Source: Planctomycetota bacterium
GTDB lineage: Bacteria > Planctomycetota > JAJSAM01 > JAJVHW01
NCBI GenBank assembly: GCA_024280885.1
Contig: JAJRPF010000049.1
Coordinates: 62,001 to 126,000, forward strand
Reading direction: 5' to 3'
DNA length: 64,000 nt
Below, one piece after another: positions 55,318 through 64,000 of the stretch; position 1 is the stretch's first letter; each line of letters starts with the position of its first letter. The notes under the pieces are model-generated. The model saw only the letters and a program-made list of their open reading frames with translations. It searched no databases and was not told where the DNA came from. Made by a program: the position numbers and the translations under genes.

Positions 55318-55991
55318 AGGTTGACCTCGCCCGTGAGCAGCACGTAGCCGTCGAGGACGGCGTTGGCCACGGCGTGCGAGATCACGAGGTCGCGCAACCG
55401 GCCCGTCTTCATGAGCAGGAAAGTCCAGAGGAGACCGGTCAAGAGCGCGGCCAGCCATTCGGGATGCGTCAGCGTGAAGAAACCCACGGAGGCCGCGAAG
55501 GCGAGCGGCGTGAAGCGTCCGACCGGGACGTCGCGCCAGTCGCCCACGCCCGCGTCGGTCCAGCGCGGGATCAGCGAGCGCACGAGCAGTTCCTCGGCGA
55601 CCGGCACGGCGAGGACGGACGTGACGAGCCGTCCGCCCAGCAGCAGCCAGGCCCATTGCGGGCCGTACGCTTCCGCATCGAAACCGCCGCGTCCTGAGCC
55701 TGAGCCGCCGATCTCGAGCGTCGGGACCGCATACGTCAGCACCGGCCAGGCCAGGCCGACGGCGACACCGGCACCGATTGCCAGGAACGTCGCACCTCTC
55801 ACCGACGACTTGCGCGGCTCGAGCTCCGGATATGCCCCGCGCCTGTAGAACCAGATGAGCACGCCGAGCACGAGCGCGGCGCGGACCGGCTCCATGGCCG
55901 GGCCGAGGGACCAGGCCTCCGGGAGGCTTGCGCCCACGAGACCGACCAACATGAGGAGGACGTAGGGCAGCGCGTGGGGGAGTGACGACAT
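55311..55991 (-). CDS. CPBP-family intramembrane protease (CAAX prenyl protease-related)
   Basis: The 226-residue membrane protein has several helices and the CPBP catalytic pattern: 'PVAEELLVRSLIPRW' (EExxxR), 'FTLTHPEWLAALLTGLLW' and 'VISHAVANAVLD'. It most resembles the CAAX-protease-related group found next to exosortase/PEP-CTERM loci, though no exosortase is in this window. It probably cleaves a membrane substrate by a glutamate-based mechanism. It is divergent from the Nudix gene, 59 bp apart. Confidence 0.87.
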   Translation of the reverse strand: MSSLPHALPYVLLMLVGLVGASLPEAWSLGPAMEPVRAALVLGVLIWFYRRGAYPELEPRKSSVRGATFLAIGAGVAVGLAWPVLTYAVPTLEIGGSGSGRGGFDAEAYGPQWAWLLLGGRLVTSVLAVPVAEELLVRSLIPRWTDAGVGDWRDVPVGRFTPLAFAASVGFFTLTHPEWLAALLTGLLWTFLLMKTGRLRDLVISHAVANAVLDGYVLLTGEVNLW

Positions 55992-56050
55992 GCGCTACGT
56001 ATTCTTCCGGCACCCGAGGCTGTGTCCAAGGTGCGCGTTAGAGTTTCCGC

Positions 56051-56710
56051 ATGGAATTCGTGTACGTCGTCAAGCGGAGCGACCTCTTTCCGAGACGCTA
56101 TCCGCATGGACTGGAGTTGCTCGACACCAGCGCGATGGCGGGAGTTGTCAAGCGCATTCGGAAGTACGGGTTCTTCGTGGAGCGGCGGCACGCGGAACTC
56201 GACTCGTCGCTGAAGCAGGTCATCCCGTATTGCGTGATGCTGCGCGGTGACGAGATCTTCCTCATGCGTCGGTTGGCCGCAGGCGGCGAGGCGCGCCTCC
56301 ACGGGAAGCGCTCCGTCGGAGTTGGCGGGCATATCAATCCGGTCGATGAACGGAGTGACGGCGGCGCTGATGGCGCTGATCGGGAGGGGCCTGCCGACGA
56401 CGTGATCGCGGAGGGGCTGCGACGTGAGATCGCCGAGGAACTGTATGTCGAAGGCGACTGGCGCGCGCGGCCCGTCGGCCTTCTGAACGACGACAGCACC
56501 GATGTCGGGAGCGTGCATGTCGGCCTGGTGGCGATCGTGTCTGCGAGCGGCGAGGTCAGTGTGCGCGAGACCGATGTGCTCGAGGGCGCCTTCGTTTCGA
56601 TTGCCGCGTTGCGTCAGATGCTCGCCGACGAGCGCGACACGTTCGAGACGTGGAGCGCGCTCGTACTCGACCAGCTCGACGCCCTGCTTCCGCCGCATTC
56701 GTCGCCCTGA
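56051..56710 (+). CDS. Nudix-like hydrolase
   Basis: The 219-residue protein has a Nudix-type core: 'GKRSVGVGGHINPVDE' followed, after a Gly/Asp-rich insertion, by 'GLRREIAEELYVEGD', the RExxEE part of the Nudix box. The insertion between the first Gly/Glu and RExxEE is longer than the canonical seven residues. The N-terminal 60 residues ('VVKRSDLFPRRYPHGLELL') are a separate conserved region. It probably hydrolyses a nucleoside-diphosphate-linked compound; substrate unknown. Confidence 0.85.
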   Translation: MEFVYVVKRSDLFPRRYPHGLELLDTSAMAGVVKRIRKYGFFVERRHAELDSSLKQVIPYCVMLRGDEIFLMRRLAAGGEARLHGKRSVGVGGHINPVDERSDGGADGADREGPADDVIAEGLRREIAEELYVEGDWRARPVGLLNDDSTDVGSVHVGLVAIVSASGEVSVRETDVLEGAFVSIAALRQMLADERDTFETWSALVLDQLDALLPPHSSP

Positions 56711-56737
56711 CCGCGGGCGGACGGCAGACTGATCCAC

Positions 56738-57940
56738 ATGCCCGAGAGCCGCAGATCCACTACCCGCGCCACGACCCGCGCCAACACCCGCGCCAACACC
56801 CGCAACGCTGCAACGCGCGGTGCCGACGCGCTTTGCCTGCACGCATCGAGCGAGAGCGACGCGAACTTCCTCTACGCGGTCGGGATGCACGTTCCCGATC
56901 CCCTCTTCTGGTTCAAAAAGGGGCGCCGTAGCTACCTCGTCGCGTCCACACTCGAACTCGGGCGGGCGCAGATCGAGGCGTCGGTCACGCACGTCCTGGA
57001 CGAAGCCCAGTGGACGCGCAAGACGAAACGCGCGCTCGGCCGTTATCCGCTTCGCGAAGAGGTCTATGCGGCGATCCTCCGCGCGAAGAACGTCAGCAGC
57101 ATCGAGGTGCCTGCGACGTTTCCGCTCGGGACCGCCGACGTCTTGCGGAAGGCCGGCATCAAGGTGAAGTCGCGTCCCGCTCCGTTCTTCGCGGAGCGCA
57201 TGCTGAAACGTGACGACGAGCTCGCCGCGATCCGGGCGGCGCAGGCGGCCACCGAACGATCTCTCGACGCGGGCCTCGCGATCTTGCGCGCGTCGAAGTC
57301 ACGCGGTGGGTGGCTTCGGTATGGGGGCGAGCGCCTCACGTCCGAGACCGTACGAAGTGCGATCGAGCTGTCGCTGGCCCGCGACGGGCTCATTCCGCGC
57401 CACACGATCGTCGCGTCGGGCGAACAATGCGTCGATCCGCACAACGCCGGGTCGGGACCGATACGGCCGAACACGACAATCATCATCGACATCTTCCCGC
57501 GCGACACCGCCAGCGGGTACTTCGCGGACATGACCCGTACCGTCGTGCGCGGCAAGGCGAGCAAGCAGGTGCGCGAGATCTACGCTCTGGTCCACGCGGG
57601 CCAGCAGTACGCATTCGATCGCATTCGCGGTGGCTGCGACGCGCAGGCGATCCATCGCGGCATCGTCGCGCTCTTCACGGGGAGCGGCTGGCCGACGGGT
57701 CCGAAAGACGGGCGCAACCAGGGCTTCTTCCATGGCACCGGCCATGGGGTGGGACTCGACATCCACGAGCCGCCGTCGTTCGGGGATCGTCCGAGCACTC
57801 TTCCCACCGGCGCCGTCGTGACCGTCGAACCGGGTCTCTACTACGCCGGGATCGGCGGCGTGCGCCTAGAGGACATGGTGCTCGTCACCGAAGACGGCTG
57901 CGAGAACCTGACGCGCGCGGAGAAGGTGCTCGAGATCTGA
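56738..57940 (+). CDS. M24-family metallopeptidase (Xaa-Pro aminopeptidase-like)
   Basis: The 400-residue enzyme has a creatinase-type N-terminal domain (about 30-165) and a pita-bread catalytic domain with all five metal ligands: Asp in 'IIIDIFPRD', Asp in 'YFADMTRT', His in 'FHGTGHGVGLDIHE', Glu in 'VTVEPGLYY' and Glu in 'VRLEDMVL'. It probably removes N-terminal residues before proline. The first 28 residues (TTRATTRANTRANTRN) come from short tandem repeats and may not be translated; an in-frame start near 'CLHASSESDANF' could be real. Confidence 0.92.
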   Translation: MPESRRSTTRATTRANTRANTRNAATRGADALCLHASSESDANFLYAVGMHVPDPLFWFKKGRRSYLVASTLELGRAQIEASVTHVLDEAQWTRKTKRALGRYPLREEVYAAILRAKNVSSIEVPATFPLGTADVLRKAGIKVKSRPAPFFAERMLKRDDELAAIRAAQAATERSLDAGLAILRASKSRGGWLRYGGERLTSETVRSAIELSLARDGLIPRHTIVASGEQCVDPHNAGSGPIRPNTTIIIDIFPRDTASGYFADMTRTVVRGKASKQVREIYALVHAGQQYAFDRIRGGCDAQAIHRGIVALFTGSGWPTGPKDGRNQGFFHGTGHGVGLDIHEPPSFGDRPSTLPTGAVVTVEPGLYYAGIGGVRLEDMVLVTEDGCENLTRAEKVLEI

Positions 57941-57960
57941 TGGATAGACTGGGTGGATAG

Positions 57961-58143
57961 GGTTCGCGCAGGAATAAGTTCGTGGGACCGAGGACGAGCG
58001 AGGCGGCGTAAGGCAAGGCGCCTCGACGACGCGACTCGCGGTCATGATTGAATTGGACGGGGAGCCGAGTCGGGGAGGAGAGGCAACGCAGCGTTACGCC
58101 GCCGCAGCCGACCGAATCCCCGAAGTTGTTCCTGCGCGGACCC
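57961..58143. repeat. imperfect inverted-repeat element of about 185 bp
   Basis: The left end GGTTCGCGCAGGAATAAGTT (57961-57980) is matched in inverse orientation by AAGTTGTTCCTGCGCGGACC (58123-58142). A second inner pair, GGCGGCGTAA (58002-58011) and TTACGCCGCC (58094-58103), lies inside. It fills the whole space between the convergent M24 and HEAT genes. It could be a small non-autonomous mobile element or a bidirectional terminator. Confidence 0.65.
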
Positions 58144-59421
58144 TTAGTTCCCGCCCCACGGTCGCTTCGACAGGATGGTCTCGAGGAAGGCGTCGCGGTT
58201 GATCCCGCCCCGTCCCGCATTGTAGGCACCCGAGATCCGGCACAGGTCGTACGTGTCGGAGATTGCGTTCTCCCATCCGCGGTGTCCCTGGTACGGGTTG
58301 CCGATGCGCTTGTCGAAGAGGACGGTTGCGACGCGCAGCAGGTGGTAAGCGAGCTGCTTGCCCGATTGGGCGCCCGCATACTGGAGCGGAACGCAAACCA
58401 CGCTCTCCTTCAGGTCCACATGCGCCTTCGGCTCGGTCTTCCCGGGGATCTCGATCCGCGTGGTGGACGCTCGCACGACGAGCAGGGCACCCGGCATATT
58501 CTCCTGCAGCCACGCGAGCGCTGACTCCACCTTGGCTCGGTGCTTCTTGTCGCGTGTCTCGATCGGGACGGTCGCCGCGGCCGCGAGAATGGTGTCGCGC
58601 GCGTTCTTCAGAACGTCGTCGTCCCACTCCATGGGTTCGGCGCCGTCCAGGAGCATCGCCTCGAGCGAACCGCGACGAACGCCAAGGACCTCGTCCTTCC
58701 CGGCGGCCTTCTTCAACTTCTTGAGGAGTGCCTTCCGGTTCTTCAGGAGGTCTAGCGCGGCCCACGTCGCGTGGTCGGCAACTTCGGGGTTCGCGTGCTC
58801 CAACGCGATCTTGATCAGTCCGTCAACGGTGGTCTTGCGATCACCGAGCTTGGCGAGTGCCTCGCACGCGAACACCGCGATCGACTGACTGGAACTCGCG
58901 GCGAGTTCCAGAAGGCGCGGGAGGTCGGCCTTGCCGCCGACGTACCCGAGCGCTTCGGCGGCGCGCGCGGAGCGCCCTCTTTGCTCGCCGTCGGCCAGCG
59001 CGCGGAGACGTTCGGCGAAGCCGGCGGCGCCCAGGTGCTGACCTGCGCCGATCGCGAGAAGGCGGAGTGCACGCGTGGTCTCCGCGACCGTGAACTCCGC
59101 TAGGAAGTCGAGGTCTTCGGGGTACTCCACGCCCTTCTTCAGCTTGCGGTCCGACATCGCGACGAGCGCCTGCACAAGCTCACTCATCTGCTCTTTCTTG
59201 AGCCCCTCAGCGCGTGCAAGACGCGCCTTCACGTTCTCGCCGGCGAGGAGCTCCGCCGGGTCCTCTGCCGCGAAGGCCGACGGGGCAGACAACACTGCTG
59301 GACGCGAGTCCGCAGGCGCGCCAGGGTCGGGCACCGGGGCGCAGAAAAGCGCGCTGGCGACGCCGAACGCTGTGCCTGCAAAGAGCAGCACGCGCCGCGT
59401 CCTGTCGCTCAGCGAGTCCAT
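58144..59421 (-). CDS. exported HEAT-repeat protein
   Basis: The 425-residue product has a hydrophobic N-terminal segment (VLLFAGTAFGVASALFCAPV), HEAT repeats at about 120-250 ('SARAAEALGYVGGKADLPRLLELA', 'SIAVFACEALAKLGDRKTTVDGLI', 'EVADHATWAALDLLKN') and a C-terminal domain with 'LLRVATVLFDKRIGNPYQGHRGWENAI'. It starts 4 bp after the TPR gene, so the two form an operon and are probably exported together. Enzymatic role not evident. Confidence 0.75.
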   Translation of the reverse strand: MDSLSDRTRRVLLFAGTAFGVASALFCAPVPDPGAPADSRPAVLSAPSAFAAEDPAELLAGENVKARLARAEGLKKEQMSELVQALVAMSDRKLKKGVEYPEDLDFLAEFTVAETTRALRLLAIGAGQHLGAAGFAERLRALADGEQRGRSARAAEALGYVGGKADLPRLLELAASSSQSIAVFACEALAKLGDRKTTVDGLIKIALEHANPEVADHATWAALDLLKNRKALLKKLKKAAGKDEVLGVRRGSLEAMLLDGAEPMEWDDDVLKNARDTILAAAATVPIETRDKKHRAKVESALAWLQENMPGALLVVRASTTRIEIPGKTEPKAHVDLKESVVCVPLQYAGAQSGKQLAYHLLRVATVLFDKRIGNPYQGHRGWENAISDTYDLCRISGAYNAGRGGINRDAFLETILSKRPWGGN

Positions 59422-59425
59422 CACG

Positions 59426-61225
59426 TCAGTCCCCGAAGACGTCGTCGATCCACGCCTCGAGGTTGGGGTCGTCTTCCGGGCCGCGCTCGAACCATTTCTC
59501 CAGGTACTCCCTTGCCTTCTCGCGATCGTCCATGTGCTTGTCATAGATGATCGCGATCCAGAGGAATTCGTCCAGAGCTTCCTTGTTGAGCTTGATGGCG
59601 GCGTCGAATGCTTTGACGGCCTCCTTGTAGTGCTTTCCCGACGTACAGGCGCGACCGTACGCGGTCCATGTCGCGGCGTCCTTTGGGCGCAACTCCGTGG
59701 CCGTGAACAGTTCCGCGACGGCGTCCTTGTAGCGCTTGAGCTCGTAGTAGAGCTCGCCGAGCGAGAGGTGGTAGAGCCCGTTTTCGGGGTCCAGTTTCGC
59801 CGCCCGCTCAAGGGTCTTCTTGGCATCGGTGGGTTTCTTCATGCTCCAGCTCGCCATACCCGAGCCGTAGAGCAGTCGCGGGTCGTCCTTCGCGATCTTG
59901 AGACCGGGCTTGTAGTGCTTCTTGATCGCCTCGGCATACTTGCCCATCTGCGAGAGCGCGTGGCCGGCGTGCAGCATCGCGGGGACGTTCTTCGGATCGA
60001 TGTCGAGGGCCTGCTGCGCCACGCTCACCGCGGCGTCCCATGACGCCTGCCGCAAGAGCACGAACGAGCGTGCGACGAGGACGCGTACACGCTCGGGGCC
60101 GGGGAACGGAAGCAGATCGAGGGCCTCGCCGTAGGCGTCGAAGGCGCTGTCGAGGTGATCGGCATCGAGTTCGCCTAGCGCTTCGTAGACGGCACCCTGG
60201 GCGAAGTGCGCGCGCGCGCTGTCTGGGTTGCTCGCAATCGCGCGCGTCGCATAGTTGAGCGCGCTCAGAAGGGCCTTCTCGTCGGCGTCCTTGTGGGCTT
60301 TCTTGGCGTCGGCCAGCGCGCGCTTGAGGACGGCTTCCGATGCACCGACGAGCGCCTCGACCATGCCCCGTTCGAGACCCAGCGCGCGATCAAATGCCAC
60401 AGTGGCTTCCGCGTAATGGTGGGTGTCGAGGTGCACGAGGCCGATGCGATAGTGAGGGTCCGGGTCCGTCGCGTCAGCCGTAGACGCGGCGTTGAGGACG
60501 TCGAGCGCTGCTTGCCCTTGTCCGGCGCGCCGCAACGCCTCCCCTCGCCCAACGCGCGCCGTGCGGTCGGTGGGGCGGAGTGCGAGCACCTGCGCCCACG
60601 CCTCTGCTGCTTCCGAGAAGTGCTCCGAGCGTTCGAGCGCGAAAGCCTGCATGGCCACGATGTTTGCGTTCTTGGCGTCGATTGCAACCGCCGCACTGAG
60701 GGCCGCGATGGAGTCCGACGCGCGGTCCAGGTCGTGGAGCGCGCGCGCCTTGCCGATCAGGGGCCACGGCGAACTCGGGTGTTTTCCGGCCAGACTCTCG
60801 AAGCCTGGGAGCGCCTTCGCCGGTTCTTTGAGGCGCGTCAGGAAGTAGAGGTAGAGCGGGTCGTCCGCATGCTCGTCAGCGAGCTTCTGGTACCGGGCCT
60901 GCAGGTCTGCCAGGCCGAGCACCTGACGTGCGGTCTCCTGATAGAGCACGTTGGCGGCCGGGTCGGCGGGCGCGGCGTCGAGCGCTTGCTCAAGCAGGCG
61001 CAACGCACCGGCCACGTCCTGCTCGCGCAGCTTGCGGCCGGCGTCCTCGACCAATTTGTCCGCGGTCTCGTTCGCCCAGACGTTGGTTGGACCGACATGC
61101 AACTCGACGACGCTGGTGAGCGCGAGCGCCGCTGTCAGCGCCGATCCGAGCATGGCTACTCGCCGCCAGGAGGGGGCGGCGGGGCCGCGAAGCTGTTTCC
61201 GGGTTGCGTTGCGGAGGATTGACAT
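59426..61225 (-). CDS. exported TPR-repeat protein
   Basis: The 599-residue product has a basic N-terminus and signal-anchor ('VAMLGSALTAALALTSVVEL'), then about twelve TPR units, for example 'AGALRLLEQALDAAPADPAANVLYQ', 'PHYRIGLVHLDTHHYAEATVAFDRALGLE', 'GLYHLSLGELYYELKRYKDAVAELFTATEL' and 'TWTAYGRACTSGKHYKEAVKAFDAAIKLN'. Superhelical TPRs bind proteins; the binding partner may be the HEAT protein just downstream. ATG 61225 is preferred over a longer frame because it starts the basic signal region and has AAGGA upstream. Confidence 0.85.
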   Translation of the reverse strand: MSILRNATRKQLRGPAAPSWRRVAMLGSALTAALALTSVVELHVGPTNVWANETADKLVEDAGRKLREQDVAGALRLLEQALDAAPADPAANVLYQETARQVLGLADLQARYQKLADEHADDPLYLYFLTRLKEPAKALPGFESLAGKHPSSPWPLIGKARALHDLDRASDSIAALSAAVAIDAKNANIVAMQAFALERSEHFSEAAEAWAQVLALRPTDRTARVGRGEALRRAGQGQAALDVLNAASTADATDPDPHYRIGLVHLDTHHYAEATVAFDRALGLERGMVEALVGASEAVLKRALADAKKAHKDADEKALLSALNYATRAIASNPDSARAHFAQGAVYEALGELDADHLDSAFDAYGEALDLLPFPGPERVRVLVARSFVLLRQASWDAAVSVAQQALDIDPKNVPAMLHAGHALSQMGKYAEAIKKHYKPGLKIAKDDPRLLYGSGMASWSMKKPTDAKKTLERAAKLDPENGLYHLSLGELYYELKRYKDAVAELFTATELRPKDAATWTAYGRACTSGKHYKEAVKAFDAAIKLNKEALDEFLWIAIIYDKHMDDREKAREYLEKWFERGPEDDPNLEAWIDDVFGD

Positions 61226-61613
61226 CGTCACGTGTCCTTCTCGGGAGCCCAGCGCTCGAATTCGTCTCATGCCGTCACACGCCATGGGACGCGCCACGGA
61301 CGGAAAACAACGGACCACGTCCGGTCGTGCCCAGCTTCCGACCCTGCCAAGCGTGCGGTCGCGCCGACTCGTTCACGCCCGGCCGAATGTGGCTCGCTGC
61401 GTGTGTACTCTACCTCTGGCGATGGGACGCACGCACTACAGCGAGTCGAGTCAATTCGCGACGGAGGGCGCAGCTCTTAAAATCCGACGTCCGAAGGAGC
61501 AGCCCCCGAGGGTCTCGCACTCGGAAGATGACATCTCAGCCAGTCCGGACTTGGCAACCCGCCTCCGGAACCAGCGATAGGGGAACAGTCGCGTCACTCA
61601 GTCACCCACTCGA
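61226..61613. other. intergenic region without a recognised feature
   Basis: 388 bp upstream of the TPR gene. I see no gene, repeat or convincing promoter; a CTTAAAATC at about 61477 is the only AT-rich spot. Confidence 0.4.
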
Positions 61614-62045
61614 TCAGTACGGGTGCGTGTCGGCTTCCTGCTGCTTTCGCCGCTCCGCTGCCGCAGCGTCGCGCTCAGCCTGCAAGGCCTTCGCACGGGA
61701 TCGGTCGCGCTCAGTGACGAGACTTTCGTCGCGCGCGCCGAACTGGAAGTCCTCGCGACCGTACTCGGCCTCTTCCCGCTGCAGGTACTCAAGGTAGTCC
61801 GCGGCGTTCTTGAACTTCTTTGAGCCCCGACCGCTCTTCCGACCACCACGCGAGCCCCCGCGAGAACCGCCGCGCGAGCCGCCGCGGCTGCCTCCGCCGC
61901 CTCGTGAGCCGCCGCGACTGCCACCGCCGCCGCCACGACCGCCACCGCCACCGCCGCCACGCGCGAAGCTGACCTCGGGACCGAGCGTGACCGCCGCCAC
62001 CGCGGCTGCCATCCCGACGACCACCCATCGGATGAAATTCTTCAT
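61614..62045 (-). CDS. small exported Gly/Arg/Ser-repeat protein
   Basis: The 143-residue product has a signal peptide (MKNFIRWVVVGMAAAVAAVTLGPEVSFA), a low-complexity stretch of GGGG/GGSRGG repeats (about 30-68) and a charged helical C-terminus ('FKNAADYLEYLQREEAEYGREDF', 'AKALQAERDAAAAERRKQQE'). GGAGG 6 bp before the ATG supports translation. No family recognised; perhaps a surface or matrix component. Confidence 0.7.
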   Translation of the reverse strand: MKNFIRWVVVGMAAAVAAVTLGPEVSFARGGGGGGGRGGGGGSRGGSRGGGGSRGGSRGGSRGGSRGGRKSGRGSKKFKNAADYLEYLQREEAEYGREDFQFGARDESLVTERDRSRAKALQAERDAAAAERRKQQEADTHPY

Positions 62046-62272
62046 GTGCGCCCTCCAGGTACGGACCGCCGTTCTCTCATTCAACGCGCCCACCCATCAG
62101 CGGGTTTCGCGCCGTGGCGAACCGATCACAAACTATGACGACCCTGAGCCGCCGCAGGTTGCATCCCTCCCATTGTGCCGGACTTGCGTCGCCGTGGATA
62201 CCCACGGAGCCCCGCGGTCGCGTCGGGGGCGGGGCACTCGGAGCGTGCGCGGGCGGTCGTCAGGCTCCGCAG

Positions 62273-63472
62273 CTACTGGAATTTGCGGTGATTCTTCGCG
62301 ATATAGGCGTTCAGCTTGGCGATCGCCTTGCGGCGCTTGTCCTCAGGCGCATCGGCGCGGAAACTGAACGACTTGCCGATGAGGCCGTCGAGCGCCAGGA
62401 ATGACGTGTTGCGGCAGCTCTCATCGTCGGCGTAGAGCCCGTCCACGAGGAACGGAACGATCGCCTTCTGCCCGATGTCGAGCGCACGCGCTGCCGCCTC
62501 TTCGCGCAAGACGGCGGGGATCCCGGCGTCGCGCAGCAGCCTCGCCATGGCGTTCGGCTTCGTCTTCAGCGGGTAGGCGGCGATCGTCGCACGCACGCGC
62601 TCGGCCTGGATCGGGTCGAGCTCGGGAGTCGCCGGCGTTTCGTCTGCCTCAGGCTCGTCGGCGGCGATTTCCTCGCTCAGGTCGAGGTGGTGGCGCGCCA
62701 CGAAGTCGGGACTGAGGACCCCGGCGACGACCCAGTTGTCGATCCGCACGTCGGAGTCGTGCGTGAATGCGGCGACCATCTGGGATGTGAGATCGCGATC
62801 CCACTCCTTGCCCCCGCTCTTCCAGTCGAGCAGACGCATCTCGCTCTTGTTGTCCTCGCGGGTGATTCGGACCTCGACGGGAGTCCCGCGCTGGATCTCG
62901 GGCTTCCTGCTGTGCGAACCGCAATAGCGCCAGTCCTGGAAGCCGTCACGGTTGATCTTCGGGTCGCGCGGGATGAACTTGATGATCATGTTCTGCGGCG
63001 TCGTGACGCCGTCACCGAGGCTGAAATAGCGGTCCTGCACGCAATAGAGGGTGAAGACCTCGCTCTCGCGCTCCTCGGTCACGGCGAAGCCGAAGTTCTT
63101 CGGTTTGAGGGGTGTAAACGTAGCGCTCGACTCGACGCGCTTTCCGAAGACTGCCTTGTGCCGAAAACTACCCGTGCCCTTGATGCGCAACTGCCCACGC
63201 TCGATCGATTGCACGGCGGTGCGAATTGCGCGGTAGGGCAGTGACGCCTCGAAGTCGGCCAGCTGCCCTGCGTCCTCGAAGTCGTAGTGGATCTCGATCT
63301 CGCCCTTCTTCGTGAGCTTGACCACCTTGCCCCTGAAGAACTCGGTGACGGAGACCTTCTCGGGCTCGGCCGCGTCGCCCTCGGGGACGAGCATGAGCGC
63401 TGCCGCCAGCGCCACACCAGCACACAGAGCGAAGCGCGCCAGGCGTCGCCGCGTTCTCAGCATCGCTTCCAT
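62273..63472 (-). CDS. exported protein with LamG-like beta domain and HEAT-like C-terminus
   Basis: The 399-residue product has a signal peptide (FALCAGVALAAALMLVPEGDAA) and a beta-rich domain ('GEIEIHYDFEDAGQLADFEAS', 'GQLRIKGTGSFRHKAVFGKRVESSATFTPLKPKNFGFAV') resembling concanavalin/LamG or 3-keto-disaccharide-hydrolase-type (DUF1080) folds. After an acidic linker, a helical C-terminus ends in 'RRKAIAKLNAYIAKNHRKF'. No catalytic site is identified. GAGGAG 8 bp before ATG 63472 sets the start. Confidence 0.7.
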   Translation of the reverse strand: MEAMLRTRRRLARFALCAGVALAAALMLVPEGDAAEPEKVSVTEFFRGKVVKLTKKGEIEIHYDFEDAGQLADFEASLPYRAIRTAVQSIERGQLRIKGTGSFRHKAVFGKRVESSATFTPLKPKNFGFAVTEERESEVFTLYCVQDRYFSLGDGVTTPQNMIIKFIPRDPKINRDGFQDWRYCGSHSRKPEIQRGTPVEVRITREDNKSEMRLLDWKSGGKEWDRDLTSQMVAAFTHDSDVRIDNWVVAGVLSPDFVARHHLDLSEEIAADEPEADETPATPELDPIQAERVRATIAAYPLKTKPNAMARLLRDAGIPAVLREEAAARALDIGQKAIVPFLVDGLYADDESCRNTSFLALDGLIGKSFSFRADAPEDKRRKAIAKLNAYIAKNHRKFQ

Positions 63473-63673
63473 CCGGAGCGCTCCTCTCGTTGCATCCGCC
63501 GCCGCCAATCACTCTGACCTGATCACACTCTGTACCGGTGACGTCGGTGCCGTTGACCCAGCATCGACAAATCAGTGTCGCAAGGTCGGCACGCGATCAC
63601 ATAGACGCGCGAAGCTCGCTTCAGGTTGCGTCACGACGGCGAGGATGCGGGGTGCAACCCCCGCGACGCCGAC

Positions 63674-64000
63674 TCAGTCGAGCAGGCCCGCGTAGTCCAG
63701 GAACCCCTTGAGCACGCGCAGGAACTCCGCAGGGTCCTCGAAGTGGGTCATCCCGCGTGCGTCGCGCATGACGGCCGTGATCGGCGGTGGCTTGCGGAAC
63801 GAGGCCCGGATGCGGCGCAGGTCCGCGTCGCTACCACCACTGAGCGGTGAGTCGCCGGGGAATGTAAAGAGCGTGGGTGTCTCGATCTTGACGTGGCGCG
63901 TGAAGTCGATCGGGGGCACCGTCACGAACCCATGGTCGCGCGTGGCCGTCTTCCAGAGCCGCCACGCTTCGCTGTCACGCCGATCGACGAGCCCGTGTGT
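63674..64000 (-). CDS. alpha/beta-hydrolase, C-terminal part (start outside window)
   Basis: 109 codons open to the window edge, ending at 63674. 'IDFTRHVKIETPTLFTFPGDSPL' is the strand leading to the acid residue and 'MRDARGMTHFEDPAEFLRVLKGFLDYA' carries the late catalytic His, the usual end of an alpha/beta-hydrolase. The nucleophile region is not in the window, so the subfamily and substrate cannot be given. Confidence 0.75.
   Translation of the reverse strand, partial: THGLVDRRDSEAWRLWKTATRDHGFVTVPPIDFTRHVKIETPTLFTFPGDSPLSGGSDADLRRIRASFRKPPPITAVMRDARGMTHFEDPAEFLRVLKGFLDYAGLLD

Overview
This is a high-GC (mid-60s percent by eye) chromosomal segment of a Gram-negative-type bacterium, most likely a member of the Planctomycetota. 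That placement is an inference. It rests on many exported HEAT- and TPR-repeat proteins, a thioester alpha-2-macroglobulin, a CRTAC1/ASPIC-type FG-GAP lipoprotein coupled to a membrane multihaem cytochrome, WD40 repeats in an unusual place, a Hanks-type kinase and an FHA protein. There is no rRNA operon, no CRISPR array, no phage or transposase gene, and I saw no tRNA gene.

The main discovery is a pair of probable selenoproteins. The gene at 18813-19733 and the gene at 28190-29104 each look broken by one TGA, but the reading frame continues unchanged on both sides. In each case the TGA sits where a thioredoxin-fold protein has its N-terminal active-site cysteine, giving U-A-A-C in one and U-G-P-S in the other. 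Each TGA is followed about 20 nt later by a hairpin whose apical loop starts with G (GUG and GGU), as expected of a bacterial SECIS. TGA is an ordinary stop elsewhere in the window (for example in rpoD), so the code itself is not reassigned.

Layout. 1-10960 is almost all minus strand: exported HEAT protein (partial), alpha-2-macroglobulin, esterase with a thioredoxin-like tail, metallopeptidase-like protein, aldo/keto reductase, MsrB and a DUF4031 protein. 11018-18048 is plus strand: a periplasmic-binding/metzincin fusion, then a five-haem membrane cytochrome translationally coupled to an FG-GAP/ASPIC lipoprotein, then a monohaem cytochrome. 18075-24509 holds a lipoprotein, selenoprotein 1, a 238-bp tandem repeat, a HEAT protein, MobB and a ClC channel. 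24720-30731 holds a Tex-like RNA-binding protein with long Ala/Glu-rich insertions, selenoprotein 2 and an alpha-toroid lipoprotein. 30849-42566 carries two convergent peptide ABC transporter operons of YejABEF type. One has both ATPases; the other has none but has a seven-bladed WD40 propeller inserted in its permease. 42567-46645 is repeat-rich and contains a DEAD-box helicase and a VapBC-type toxin-antitoxin pair between three copies of an interspersed repeat. 46646-57940 is housekeeping and signalling: kinase, FHA protein, dnaG, rpoD with a strong terminator, zinc-ribbon coiled-coil protein, DUF2752, CPBP protease, Nudix and M24 peptidase. 57961-64000 has HEAT/TPR exported proteins, a Gly-rich exported protein, a LamG-like protein and the end of an alpha/beta hydrolase.

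Gene starts were moved from the longest open frame wherever a Shine-Dalgarno sequence, signal peptide or stop/start overlap pointed to a better one.
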